From Lytechinus variegatus (taxonomy: Eukaryota; Echinodermata; Echinoidea; Temnopleuroida; Toxopneustidae), in the NCBI RefSeq assembly GCF_018143015.1, contig NC_054746.1, positions 15,491,532-15,555,531 of the forward strand: 64,000 nucleotides of DNA. The letters run 5' to 3'. The translations under genes and the position numbers were made by a program. Below, in pieces: positions 10,201 through 25,200 of the stretch (position 1 is the stretch's first letter; each line of letters opens with the position of its first letter). The notes under the pieces are model-generated. The model was given only the letters and a program-made list of their open reading frames with translations, had not been told where the DNA came from and made no database searches.

Positions 10201-13200
10201 ATACTGAATTTTGATGAACATTCACATGAATGGGGGAAAAAACACCCAGGAAGAAAGATAATCAAATTAATGCAAAGACTTTCAAGATGTATGTGACTGA
10301 AAAATCATCATTTACTTAATCTCCTAGGAATGTATTCTGCAGGGCCACGGTCTTACAAAGAGTTGCCCATAAGCAAAGTTTGAAATTTGTTTTATCAAGT
10401 GAATCTTCAGGTGTCATAACCAGTTTTCATTTTATGTGAATAGTATACCTTGTTCCTCTTGATATAGGCATGAGGTTATACACATAGTAGATCATAGAGA
10501 GCACCAGATTGACGATAGACTCGTGATCCTGAAAAATATATAATCAAGAAATAATACATGATGGAACATTCTCTGAACTCTAGTTTAACATAGGCCATGG
10601 TTTACATCTCTGCTAAAATTATGGAAAGCTTAATGTGTCAAAATTTTGTTTCATTACATGTTTCATCATGCTATAATGGCAAAGAAAACTAATTTAGCCA
10701 CCATTCCTTGACAGCATGGGCGGAAATCCCAAGGGGGACAGGGAAACGTGTCCCCCCTACCAAAAAAAGTAGGGGGGAAATAAAATCAAATGTCCCCCCT
10801 ACTATTTTTGGTATTGTATGATGGAAAGAAATACACCATTGAAAACCGAAATAAAGCGTGTATTTTGGTCGAAATGACCCCACAATTGACGTGATAAGTT
10901 TTTTTTTTGCTTGTCAAATCTTCCAGCCCCTTGTGCCCCCTACCTTTGGAGAGAGATTTCCGCCATAGCTTGACAGTTCTGAATGATCTGAGTAACAGCT
11001 GAGTGTCACAATTGGCTATCCATAACTGAACCACAATTTTAGACAAGCCGCAAACTTAAAATAGATGTAATACATTTCAAACGTAAAATAGCCACAATGT
11101 ATTGAATATACAACTTTATGATAACATAAATTTCATATAAAATTTAGGGGAAAATAGAAGAGGAAAAAAAGATCCCAAAATAAGAGTAGAACAAATTTTA
11201 TTTGCTTTTATAATGCCAACACTTACATAATCCGGCATCTTCAAGTCAACCAATAATTACCTTGACTTTAGCAGAGCATGGTCAACATTTCAGGGCAGAG
11301 ATTCTTCATCCTTTTAATAAATAATTCCAAGATAACCAGATCGTTTTCATACTACGGCAAAAATTCCCTTTATCTGCAATTTCAAAGGGCCTTTAAGATA
11401 GCAATGATGGGCTTCATTACATGTTTTTAATAGATTTAATCAGGCTTGTTCCCTGGGAGATCCAGCAAGCAAGAAACACAACAAGTGGAATGCCTCTGGC
11501 CGTCTCACCTGCATCACGCGGTTCAATATAGCAGCAGTGCTGACTTTGAATACTACTCTAACTCGCACAAGATGTTCAGTGATACATGGTTACTCTTATG
11601 TCCACTTTTTATGAACTAGACCAATAAACTAACAGAGATATGATGGTTATTCAACAAAAAACCCCAACATGGCCAAAGTTCATTGACCTTACATGACCTT
11701 TGACCTTGATCATGTGACCTGAAACTCGAACAGGATGTTCAGTGATACTTGATTACTCTTGTGTACAAGTTTCATGAATCAGATCCATAAACTTTCATTT
11801 AGGATGGTAATTCAACAGATACACCCAATTCGGCCAAAGTTCATTGACCTTTGACCTTGGTCATGTGACCTGAAACGCGCACAGGATGTTCAGTGATACT
11901 TGATTACTCTAATGTCCAAGTTTAATGAACTAGACCAATAAACTATCAAAGTTATGATGGTAATTCAACAGATACCCCCGATTCGGCCAAAGTTCATTGA
12001 CCCTAAATGACCTTTGACCTTAATCATGAGACCTGAAACTGGCACAAAGTTTTCAGTGATGCTTGATTACTATTATGTCCAAGTTTCATGAATCAGATCC
12101 ATAAACTTTCAAAGTTATGATGGGAATTCAACAGATATCCCCAATTCGGCCAAAGTTCATTGACCCTAAATGACCTTTGACCTTGGTCATGTGACGTGAA
12201 ACTCATGCAGGATGTTCAGTGATACTTGATTAACCTTATGTCCAAGTTTCATGAACTAGGTCCATATATTTTCTAAGTTATGATGACATTTCAAAAACTT
12301 AACCTCAGGTTAAGATTTCAATGTTGATTCCTCCAACATGGTCTAAGTTCATTGACCCTAAATGACCTTTGACCTTGGTCATGTGACATGAAACTCTAGT
12401 AGGACGTTCAGTAATACTTGATTAACCTTATGGCCAAGTTTTATTAACTAGGTCCATATACTTTCTAAGTTATGACGTCATTTCAAAAACTTAACCTCAG
12501 GTTAAGATTTGATGTTGACGCCGCTGCTGCCGTCGCCGCCGCCGGAAAAGCGGCGCCTATAGTCTCACTTTGCTTCGCAGGTGACACAAAAACTGCTGAG
12601 AAAACCTGAATTGACTGCCATAACCTAAACTGGGTACCAGAACAGCAAGAGGCAAATTTATAAAAATAGTCTTCCCCGAAAATGCTTGTGAATTCCAACC
12701 GTAAACCTTTTGGTTTCTATCATTCTGGGAATGTTTCCTGAAACTACCCAATATGCTCTGATCCAATCAGAAGCAAGGATTTCAGTAGCTTATAACATTC
12801 ATCAGTGAAAGGTATCCTTACCATTTCTTTAGAGGTGACAGGCCCCCCTCTCTTGCTATGCATCTCTTCAGACAAGAGAGCCCAGATGTAATCTATTTCT
12901 GTATGGTAATGCTCTGTCCGACGTTTGGTCGTCATTGTGTCAATAGAAAATATTACATTAGCAGCACTGCAAAGAAAGAATGAAAAGAATCTTGTTTTTT
13001 TATTGACCAAAATTGACCTGTGACCTTGACACGGCGAATTTTATTTCATCTGACTTTACTGTAGAAACTTGATAGAATTATATCCACTTCGGAAAAAGAA
13101 CTTATAATCAGAAAACAAAAAATAACAAACTTTGGGACATGTGTTGAGACAACATAGGCTTAGTTTGTTGACTCTGAATAACCTTTGACCTTAATTTTAG

Positions 13201-16200
13201 GAATACGAAACTGATGTCGAATAATTTTAGCAAGATTTTATTACCCTAATATCCAAGTTTAACCTCATAATCTGGCTTGAAAAACAATGTCAACAATGTA
13301 ACATAAGTTGAAATTTTCACTGACAACCCCACCACTATTAACACAAATGTAGGAAAAGTAGCACCAATCTATCACCTGCAGTGCAGTTAAGAGAAGACAA
13401 TATATTAAAAAATCATTTTATAACAAAAGAATATAGGAGCAGAATATGCAAACTTACACTTCCCCACTGAGAGAAAATACGGCACCCTCAAGTTTGGCAT
13501 TTCTATTTTGAAAGCTGTCTAGCCGTGTTGAAATCATAAACCCTGGTAATCTGTCGTTGGACATCTTGAGTTTGTTTACCAGGAAGACCAGACCCTCGCA
13601 TGAAGCAACTTTATCTAGGTTTGCCAGCAATCTTTCCTCTCCCCGATCTGCTTTGGTCATACTTTATAGAGGAAAAGAAAAGAAAAAGGCAAAGTGGGAG
13701 CCATATTTAGGATTTTAGCTCTTTTTGACCAATCACAGAAGAAGAAGAACAGGAATGAGACATCATGCTAGCTTGAAGTCCAGTGCTCTACTGCCTGATC
13801 TGGACAGGGCATCATTCATTACTCAAAAGGACACTTGGTTGTCTTTGCACAAGGAACTAATACACAGAATATTCAAATGAGTTCAGAGTAACAATACAAA
13901 GTAATATATGCATGAAGAAGGTCCAATCAGAGAGAGCCTTACTTTCATGACCTAGCCAACCAGGGAAGAGGACAGTAATTAAAACAGCTGAAGAGGAGAT
14001 CAAAAGATGAGGAATTCCATAACAAAAGGAAAGGTCATGCAAGGTACGAAAGGAATGGAGAATAGATGAGGATAACAAAAGGAATGAGGATAAAAAAGGC
14101 AAGAAGGATGATGGGGGCTGGTGGCAAAGGAAAGAGGAATGTAAATGAAGGTTATTTGGGGGAGCAATGTTCTATAAATGTGAAAAGGACTTATAAAGAC
14201 TGAAGAGGTTAACTCTGGCCTAGTGTTCAATGCACAAATCAAAGGATCATTAACCCTGATCTAATTAACATAAATACTACAAATACAAACAAGTTCCCCA
14301 CAGCAGTATATAAGAATACAGGATCTTTGATATGAATATTTTTTAAAGGTTTTATTGCAAAACATAAACATTTTGTACATGTATATTGGTTTATGGGTTA
14401 TATATGGGAACTGTCAATGAATATTATGTCTTTGGGACTTAGCTTGGCAAGAATTCAACTGAAAATGAGGAAAAAGACCTTAAACACCCTGACCGGTGTA
14501 AAAACAATCATATATCAAAGGAAAGGTAATGATTCATAGAATACAAATATACCAAAAATATTACACATATCTCCTTCCATTTCTTAAAAATATTAAATAA
14601 AAATCAAAGAAGTTGCTCCTCCAAAGTACGCTTCGATTGAGCGCCCCACGTCGCCTGGAAATGATGATGTCATGTTGTGTCTGGAGGGTTGCGATTCCAT
14701 AGGTTTGTGTACAAAAGCATGGGTATGTTCTTCCATTTCTATGTTATGAATCCATTTTTTTTTTCGTTTTCAGATGAAAATGGCACTCACAATTATTCAC
14801 TGTTCAAATGGATGGAAACCTACAACTATTCACTACCTTATTTGTGATTTCTTTGTTTGACTCTTATTGGGCCTAAATTGCTATGTCAGGAAAAGTTGTT
14901 ATACATAATCTGAATGCAGATAGAATTGAAATCTACGCCAAATAAGCAGGAAATAAAACATGGCAAAAACTAGTTCAAAACTGTAGATTTCATAATTTAA
15001 GCGTGTAGGAAAAAATATATGTGATATCACTCTGTGATGGAAGTGAAGAAAATGAAATGCGTAATCTGGAAAGCAAAAAAATAACCCATTTTTTCTGTGT
15101 ACAAACCTATGGAATCACTACGCTTCTTACACAAAGTGACATCACGGTCTCGAGGCATTTGAAAAGCACAATAAAGCCTTTTTTCTAATCCGGGTTCGAA
15201 GCCCGATAATTGGAATATTTTTAAGCAAAATACTCAGCTGGGAAGGGGTGAAAATGAATAAAGCTCACATTGCTGTATTTAGTAGCTTATAAGCTTTCGA
15301 TTGGTATATAATTTTTCAATTTCATTTTGGGGTCCAGTCTGGGTCTTTAAAGCATATTTACAAGTAAACCAATTGCTAGCCACATATGCTTGGATAGCTA
15401 TTGCTCTACCATGAATTCTTACACTTAAGTGCTACATCTAGCTTACACAAATTCTAAACACTTTCCAGTTCTTAACATACACAAGGCAAAAGCAATTTTG
15501 TGTCTCGCAAACTTATGAAAATAACCAGAAGTATCGTGATTTGCGAGGGCATGCAAGAGAATTATATCAAAACTTCATTGTGAAATGACTGGGATGGAAT
15601 AACACTTGTCATAAGAGCCTTCATGTTGACCTGAAAATGACCTTTGACCTCCAACTGCAGCATAATAGGCAGGTCGCCTAAGTACATCTACCATCTAAGT
15701 TTTGTTGAAAAGTAACTTACAGTTGCGGAGTTAGGTGTCATAAGAGAGTCTTGCATGTAAACTTTAACATTGACCTGAAAATGACCTTTGAACTTACCAT
15801 GTGACCTCAGACTGCAGCATTACATGCAGGTCCCCAAAGTCCATCTACCATCCAAGTTTGGTTGAAAAGCAACTTACGGTTGTGGAGTTAGGGGTCATTA
15901 AAGGTTTGTGACGGATGGACGACGGATGACATTTGGATTCCTAAGTCTCGCCTTCACCTCTGGTGGGCGAGACAAAAATCACATTTTTGTCTATTCTCAA
16001 GACTTTCGGACCAAAATTGAAATCTTCCCTTCATTAAATCAAGTCTGGGAGGTAATGTTACATGATAAAATATTTGATGAGCGTGACAATATAATTCTTA
16101 CCCATGTTGATATATCATTCTTTTAGTGAGGTTGAAGACAGTATCGAAATAGTTGGCAAAACGTATATTGAGAAGTTGACCTCGGACTATGTTTATATGA

Positions 16201-19200
16201 CTGTTATATCCAGCTTGGTAGCTTGATGAAGGCATCTGATCCAACCATAAAACTGGTTGGTCAGGATCAACATACCTAATAAAAGAAAGGAGAAAGAGAG
16301 GAAAGGAAGGCAAGATGGAAAACAGAAAGAAATATAGAATTGAGCGATGGGTGACTCTTAAAAGGATCAAATCATTTTCACACATAAAGGGGAGGAAAGA
16401 AGATCAAAGATTCATAAATAAACTATTACCTACAACAACATGAATTTATCAACCTTTGAATATGAAAAAATAATTGCTGTCATGGAAACGTTTTCATATA
16501 TATACTTCGAACCCTGATTAACCTGTTGAAAAGAAAATAGTGAATCATAAAATCTACCACTGAAACATGAATGAATCAATATCTTCTTTCATGTATTCCG
16601 CATTTACATTTTTGAATTTCTTTACAACCAGATTTATCTGACCATGCATGTATGAAATAGTTGATGACATTACCCATGACAACTATTTCATTCATGATAC
16701 TCTAACCTTTCCTGGTGCCTGTTTCATAAAGACTTATTATAATAACAAATGCACAATTTTTATAACAAGTCTACTGTAAGCCAATCAAAATGAATGATTT
16801 CATTAGCTTTAAACTGTTATTGCAAATTTGTTATGATAACCAGTTTTATGAAACAGGGCCCTGGTAGAGGACTTCAAGGAAAAGGATAAGTGAGCTTGCA
16901 TAGCAACCTCTCATGCAGCAATCATCTTTTAACTATGAACGTTTATCATGGTAATGTGAACAACCCTCACCTTCTCCATTTGATAGCCACATCCATCATA
17001 TCCTTCCATCCAAACCTATTCCCATTGCCGTTTCTAAAGCTTCGCCCCTGTCTCCAGTAAAGCTGCATAGTCTGTGCTACCTCAAGAGATCCTAGACCAA
17101 TGGCAAGCTGCATGCGTTCGTTGGGCAGGAAGCCATCTGCATCGTATTGTGACAGTCGCCCGATGATCGATGCACGGCAGATCAGGTCGCGTGCAGCGGG
17201 TGAGAGGTCATGGGATTCTAGTTCATCAATATCGCTGTAAAAAAAAAGATAAACAGGAGATAAGATTTCGCCTAAAAGGAGAGATTGAATCAATTTAAAA
17301 TTGATGAATTTCCCCTCTACGCCAATCTAAAATCAAAATCATATCATTAAAACACATATCATGTTGACATTCTTTGATAAAAAGAGAGCCATTAGCCTTC
17401 ATTCAAGTCTGAGAAGGCAGCATCGTCAAAGTTTCAACCAATTTTATATTTAAGAAATGTAATTATATCCTGTTAACATTTAGCAGAGAGACTAGCAATC
17501 AATTTAGAGTTGCCATCTCAGAAGTCTTGGAACTTTTACTCTACCTTATATCTGGGCTCAAACCAGGCATTTCTTTGTACCCCTCCGACTGGAATGGAAG
17601 ATTCTTGACCCATCTGTCTTTCATTGTACCATCTAGATCCTGGTCCATACTATATTCACTGAAAGGGGTGTCCAAATGAGCATGCAGGTATCTGGACAAC
17701 TCTAGCAAATGATGCAAGATGGTAAGATGCATTCAATTCAAAAGGAAAATAAAGTCATCTATCAAGGCCCATACTTCAAGTAATTGCCATTGCTTTCAAG
17801 TATTGACCAATAGTACATTCATTATAATGGAAATAATTAAATAGATTACGTGTGGTCGTGTGGTCCAGTGCATTGGACTCATAATCGCAAGGTTGTGAGT
17901 TCGAATCCCAACTCTGCCATTGTCTCCACTTTGATAAAAAGGCTCAAGAGTGATATCTGTCGTATATTACGTCAGCCACTATGACTGATTAACCTAGACG
18001 TTAAATGTTTCCAAGTTAATTGGTTATATATCAGCTTGGCGTTTACCAGCAAAAAATGCTGTCCTGCCGAGTTCCTACGGGAGTTACCACAAACAGAAAC
18101 AGAAACAGTAAGCTACTATATAAGTGTTCATCATTCTGTTCATTCCATTATATAAATAATTAATGTGTATGAGTGCAATGGATAGAATACTTAATGAGGT
18201 GAAAGATGAAACGATCCATTTAACTCGGCTACGCCTTGTTGAATGGATCGTTCAATTCATCTTTCGCCAAATGAAGTATTCTGTCCATTGCACGAATGAA
18301 AAGAACGTTCATTAATTGGTTTATATGACACCTAAAAATGATATTCGTTTCCATATGAAATTCATTAATTTCAATGCAAAATGTGCTCATGCAGTGCAAG
18401 CTCGGTGTATTGGTCATCGCGTACATACAGCAATGGCGCTGTAAACACGGGTGGTGCCTGCAATGGACAATATCGTATGGATCCAATATTGCATGGTTGG
18501 TGACGTCATTGTAAAATGGGCTGAATGACTGATATCAAACAACCAATCAAATGACCCTAAGGATCTATCTAGGTGTCATATAATCAATATTAATATTACT
18601 GAAGTGCAAATTGTCATGCATGAAAGTGATATGATCAGCTTTAGCAATATCTATAACATTCACAGATATGCTACATTCCATTCTTATGATCTTGCTACAG
18701 GATTAGTCAAAAGTCAATCACTTAACAAAGCTGAGTTTCTCCATAATCATCGCTCATGGTGATGGCACTTTTGCGCAACACTAATAATATATGCAACAAT
18801 TTGAACAATGGGCAATAGCGGCTGCAAAAGCATATCTTTATCAGCAATCATTTAAATATCAGTCTTTCTACTGATTAAAAAGCACAGTTTGTTATATTTC
18901 ATATCATTCTATTTCAAATGAAGAAGACACAATACTTTACATCTCTTCCTTTGATCAGCTTTCTTAAGGACATGATGAATTGTATATGGTTTTAATCTTT
19001 TGAAAATCTGCTCAAAACCTTTCTATTTAAATCTCTATGTACCTTGAGCACCCTTAAGGGTGGATTTGGCGCTTTATAAGTTACATCCTCATCAACATGA
19101 TCATCATCATCATCAACATCATCATCATCAACATCACCACAATCACCAGCCTCATCATCATCATCACCATCACCATCATCACCTTCACCATCACCATCAC

Positions 19201-22200
19201 AATCATTATCATCATCACCATCACCATCATCATCATCATCCCCATCATCATCATCCCCATCATCATCATCACCATCATCACCTTCACCATCACCATCACA
19301 ATCATTATCATCATCACCATCACCATCATCATCATCATCCCCATCATCATCATCCCCATCATCATCATCACCATCATCACCTTCACCATCACCATCACAG
19401 TCATTATCATCATCACCATCACCATCATCATCATCATCCCCATCATCATCATCACCATCACCATCATCATCAAAATTATCATCATCATTGTTGGTGCTTC
19501 TGCTGCTGCTGTTGTTGTTGGTGGTGGTGGTGGTGTTATTATTCTTATCATCATCATCATCATTCAGATTACATAACACCCATGCAGAAATGATCATCTC
19601 TCCTACTCACCTCTGATATATTTGACCTGTTCATACTCCAGGAAATCAGCCGTGATGTGTTTCTGTATCATGAGCTTGGTGATGGTTCTCACAGCATCGT
19701 AATACTTCCCTATGGAAACCAGGCAAAGACCTTTCATGTACCGGCATACCTCGTTGGTTGGATACACTTTCAAGCAATACTTCAAAGTCAAAGAGAAAGG
19801 ATGGGAAAATTAATCATATGATATATGTGGTAGACTATGATGGTTATTAAGAGGAATTTTGAATAGATAAAATAGTAATAGAAAGATCATGGGCCTATTG
19901 CATACAAATTACTATTGTGGTAACTTTTTCTTCCAATGGCAACTACCGTGGCAACAATGCTCAACAGCTAATCGAATTTAGGAATTCCATGCAACTTTAA
20001 TTTGATGGAAAAGAGAGGTAAAGATACCACAATAGTAATTTTAATGCAACATGGCCCTCCATTAATTCTGATGTCATGAAGGACATACATGTATCTTTCC
20101 ATAAGTCGGCAAATGCATAGCCAAACAAATAATAACAATCAATCCAATATGATATCGACCCAATGGAAATTTACCAATCGGTGGAGCTCAAACGACTGAA
20201 ACAAAAATAAATTGCTCCCAATAAAAATTTTCTCATTTCATCACTGATAGAGAAACATCTCTTTAATACACCATATAAGATTATAGTATCTCAATATCTT
20301 AGGCATCCTAGTAACCAATCAAAGTATCAACACGTTACAGCGCAAACTGATATAGATGCATCTTACATGTTCTCTTACATCTTCACAAACCTTACACCCT
20401 GGAACATCAACATCCTCCTTACCTTTTACACTCAGCATATGAACACCTTACTCCACAATGACCATTACCTTACACACACCAAACATAGAAACACCTTACT
20501 CTATAAAGCATCAAAATCTTACACACACCTGCATTTAACATACAAAGCACCGGTATCTTAATACACACACCTAAATGTAACATGTTACACCTTACTCCAC
20601 AAAGCACCATTATCTTACACACACCTAGCATATAAACACCTTATTCTACAAAGCACCAATTCTGACATAGACCTAACAAATGAACGTGTTCAATACCTGG
20701 AAGTCTTTGAGTGCTTCCTTGGGTTTTCCTGCATGATAGTGCAATGACCCTCTCTGCTGTATAGACTGTACATGATGTGGACTGTAGTGGAGAGCCTTGT
20801 TAAAGCTATCCAAGGCATTGTCATAATCACCTAGCTCCCTGAGTCAATTAAATAACATCAAAATAAAACAGATCAAATTGCAATCTCCTCAACTTATTTA
20901 TTTCCTTAACCAAATGACATCCACACAAAACAGATAGAATAGCACTCTCCCTAATTTATCTTACTAAATGAGAAGATGAATGGCAGATAATCCAGAATTG
21001 AAATTTGACAACAAAATCAGATACTGAATTTACCTATGTTTAATGAAAAGACAGATAACAAAGAACAACAGTTCAAAAACTCTTATCAGAAACAATTTAT
21101 TCAGAAAAGAGCATATAAACTATTTGATAGTAATAGAAACAAAATTGAAGTTCAAAATGTGGTTTAATCCCTGCAAACCAGGAAGGGGGATTCATAATTA
21201 GTTATGAAATTGATTGAATCCATTTAATTCATTTTGCTAAAAAGATATTTACAAAGTATAACACACACAATTATCACATAATATGCCAATATAAAAATAC
21301 ATGAAAATATGAAATGAAATAAGAGAACTTAAAGAAAGGCCTTTAAGGCTTTGTGGATAAAAGTTCCCTCAAATACATTAACTAAATTCTACATTGCATA
21401 ACAGGCATATCAAAATCTTTTGCATTTTGAAAATCATAAACAAAAATAATAATTAATACAAATTTTAAAAGGAGAATACAAATTTTGCGGAGAACACCAC
21501 TATGCCAGGTAGAAAGGCACTATAGCCCCCTTCTTCAAACAGGAACAATTTCATTTCATCATTCAAGGTCATATATTGTTCTTACCTGTACGCACGAGCT
21601 AAACTTCTTAATACTTCAACATAATCAGGTTTTAATTCTAAGGCTTTCTTGAATATTCTCACAGCTTCCTAATAAAAGAACAGAAAAGAGATATATATAC
21701 AAATTAATTGATAATTCAGACAATAAACTAGCTCGAGTGTTGCACATCGCTATGTAAACGGAATGATCACTTTTTCATGTACACAGTCTATGGGGAAACA
21801 GAATTTCCATTTTCAGACATGCTGAAACAGAATTTAAGATTTTCTGAAACAGAAAAGGCAATTTTTTTAAACAGAAAATCGCTGTCCCTACATTACCTAC
21901 TGTATATAACCTCCACATTTCCAGTATAGAGAAATAAAAAGATAAAAATAAATAGGAAGAGAAAGAAAAAGATAACAACAGAGATAGACAGGCAAACAGA
22001 CAGACAGACAGACAGACAGACATAGAAAGGCTGAGAGAGAAAAAGAGACAGACATATAAATGCAGACAGACATAATGAAGGATAGATATATGGGGTGGTA
22101 TTCTGATAGCCATGGTTCAGTTATACACAACACTATTATGAAGTGCCAATTGTCAACTTATTCGCCAATGAAAAATTATTCTTATCCTGCTGCAAAGAGT

Positions 22201-25200
22201 TTTCAAATAATTAATTGAGTTGTAAAATGGGAAGAATATGAAATACAAAAGTATAATGAGTTTCAATGAATTAATTGGTATATCATAATTGCCATGAATA
22301 TGAAGAAATATAATGAAGCCAGTCTACAATAGAAGTGTGGTTTTGAAATTCTAGTTTAGACTAGGGTTAAACCTAGGCTTAATTAGCAGAATACCTGCTG
22401 GGTGGTATAAATAATTCATACAGAGGAATAATGAATAACCATAGACTTACAAATTAATAGATAATACTAGACATACATGTACAGTTCAGATGCACACTTC
22501 ATACATTGTGTGTCCTTGTTCTAGATATAAAACCATCAACAGGCCTTTCAAATTGGCATAACCTTCAGCACTTTTCATCTTTATATTTCCATCTTTTCAT
22601 CATAATGGAAAGCGCATATACCAGGGACCACATATTCATAAAACCGTTAATGAGTCTACTAATCACCTAATTGTGTATTGTGGTCGATACCATTGGCTGC
22701 TAGACTAGACTCATTCAGGATTTATGAATAGGGCCCCCGGTGATTACTAGGTTTGATTCCCGATAGAGTTCATAATGTCATGTATAAAACAGGAAGAGGA
22801 ATATCCCTTACACAATAGAAACTTCAGCATACTCCTTTCAGTATTAACAAAATAATTTGTGATCATGAACATCAACACACACATTTATTCTATTCTTAAA
22901 ACTGAAACCTTGGTAAACAAGAAAAAATAATGAAATAAACACTAAGACTGTACATGAAAGAAAAATCAATTCTGTACTAAACATTGAACATAGGAAAATT
23001 GCAATGTATGTGCATTTCCTCTTTTCTTGAAATTAAAATCCTATCTATTGAATAGTGTTATTTTGCTAATAATATACAAAGGATTAGAGCTCTCATATCT
23101 TTATCATTTCAGCCACATTTCCATAGAATATCTCTTCATGTAATTTTTATTTCTCTCATGTCTATTTCATCTCTTACAGTATACCGATCTCTAATTTCCT
23201 GCACAAGAAAAAAATAAAAATAGGGTATTCCTGAAACTTGGGAAATCCGGATCATTTTCAGGTAATTTTTGGGAAATGAAAAAATTCCAGGAAAAGTACA
23301 ATTAAATGTAACAACTTTCAATATTCATGTTATATTCAAAGAATCGTTTGCCACATACGTAGTACTCATACTCAAAACTCAAAATTTTCTGCTCGCATTT
23401 TGTAATTTTGTCGCTATTTTGAAAACAGAAAAGGTTGAATTCCATGATTTTGGTCACTTGGACCAAGTTTGGGCTCGCTTTGATAATATCTGATTTTAGT
23501 TGAAAAATAAAAATTGAAGAATTCCAGGAAATGTCTATGAATTTCAGGAAATTTGAGATTCAGTTTTGGGAAATTTGTTTTGGATCTGTGGAAACACTGC
23601 TCTAAAGTGCTAATGGCATTGCTAATCATTATTACTCTGCAAGGCTTTATAAACACATCATCCCATTACAAAGTCTTCTCCTAATTAATAAAAGACATGG
23701 CACAATGAATGTAATACTCCCGATACATACATGTAATTTTCCTTGATGATATAAAGATATTGCCAGTAGATGAACAACGTCTATCTGTGTCTGATCTTTT
23801 TGAACTGATTCCATCAAATCCTTGGTTGCTGCAACATATTTCTATGAGGAAGTTGGAAACAAAACATAAAATATTGAAAAATAATAAAAGACTGCAATAA
23901 TTTTTTTTCTGCAAATTGATAAGAATGCAATGATTGTTTCAGTAGGCAGATATAACTAAAATGGTAGGGATTTTTAACAGAAGTCTTTTTGATAAAAGCT
24001 GTAATAATAATAACGCAGTCCTTGTATAGCGCATATCACATTATGTCATAACGTCCCTATGCGCTTCCAAAGGACTTATTACCCTGGCTGTAGCCTCGCA
24101 GCCTTTACAGCATGGTGGCATTTCAAGGAATAAATTCCTGCCAGGTACCCATTCATCTCACCTGGGTTGAGTGCAGCACAACATGGATGAATTCCTTGCT
24201 GAATGTTGAGATTTGAACCCATGACCCTTTTAAAGTCAGAAAACTAATACACTAGGCCATAACACTCTACATGTGTAAATCCCCAGGGAGGGGATATTGT
24301 GCATACAATGAATGTGGGTGTTGTATTGTGCATACTATGTATAAGGGCATATCTGTAAAGCATTTTAGAGATATTATAGGTCTACTGATATAATAACTGC
24401 TATATAAAAGGGGAATATTACTATAGGCCCTATCATTAATGAAGGCAAGGACTTTGGCAGAGATTTCTGAGATGTTCAATGATATAGAAGACTGCAAAAA
24501 TTTTTGTTTGCTCAAAACAACCACTATAAGAGTCCACTATAAATGGGCAATACATGTTTGTTTTGAGTAGGAATCATCAACATTTAAATAAGAAGGTTAG
24601 TACTGGGAGAGAGGGCTCTTGGGCTATTTAAGAACTTCGAAAGCTGAAATGAAATTGAGTTCATAATACAATCTTGACATTACTTAATTAGAATATATTC
24701 AGTTTATTAGAGAAAATTTGATCCCCAAATGCATGACATATCATAAAAGCAAACCTTGTCTCTTTAACAACAGCCCCATCCAATTACCAGGGCAATCATA
24801 TAAATTATATTTCCCACATTATTAATGAAAGCATTATTTTTCGCTGAGCTTGTTGGCAACAAAACATCTTTCTATCCTTTTTTCACATTACCAATGTTCC
24901 ATTCAAATTGCCATCTTACAATACCCTGTAACATAGTCCTTCATCTCATAATTAAATGTAATTTACATCATTACTTTCCACAAGACCTGGAGAATAACTA
25001 AACTTCCTATACATGAATACCAATCAAAGAAATTTTGCCAATTGGAAGAAAATGTAGCCTCTATCAAATTTTTTGATAGGTACACTAAAAGTATGACTCC
25101 ATCTCACCAATCACCCAGTCCCTACATTGGCTGCCTGTTGATAAAAGAATCAACTTCAAAATTCTTTTACTAATACATCTTTCAATTTATTCTCTCTTCC

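Noticed and set aside
11483..12590. CRISPR-like array of regular repeats
   Set aside because: The units are direct tandem copies without unique spacers, in an intron of an animal gene.
17855..17935. Possible tRNA-Met gene
   Set aside because: The head resembles tRNA with a CAT loop, but the 3' half continues into a SINE body and the acceptor stem is incomplete.
19060..19593. His-rich, Ile-rich and Met-rich open frames
   Set aside because: All come from ATC triplets, which stay open in every frame.
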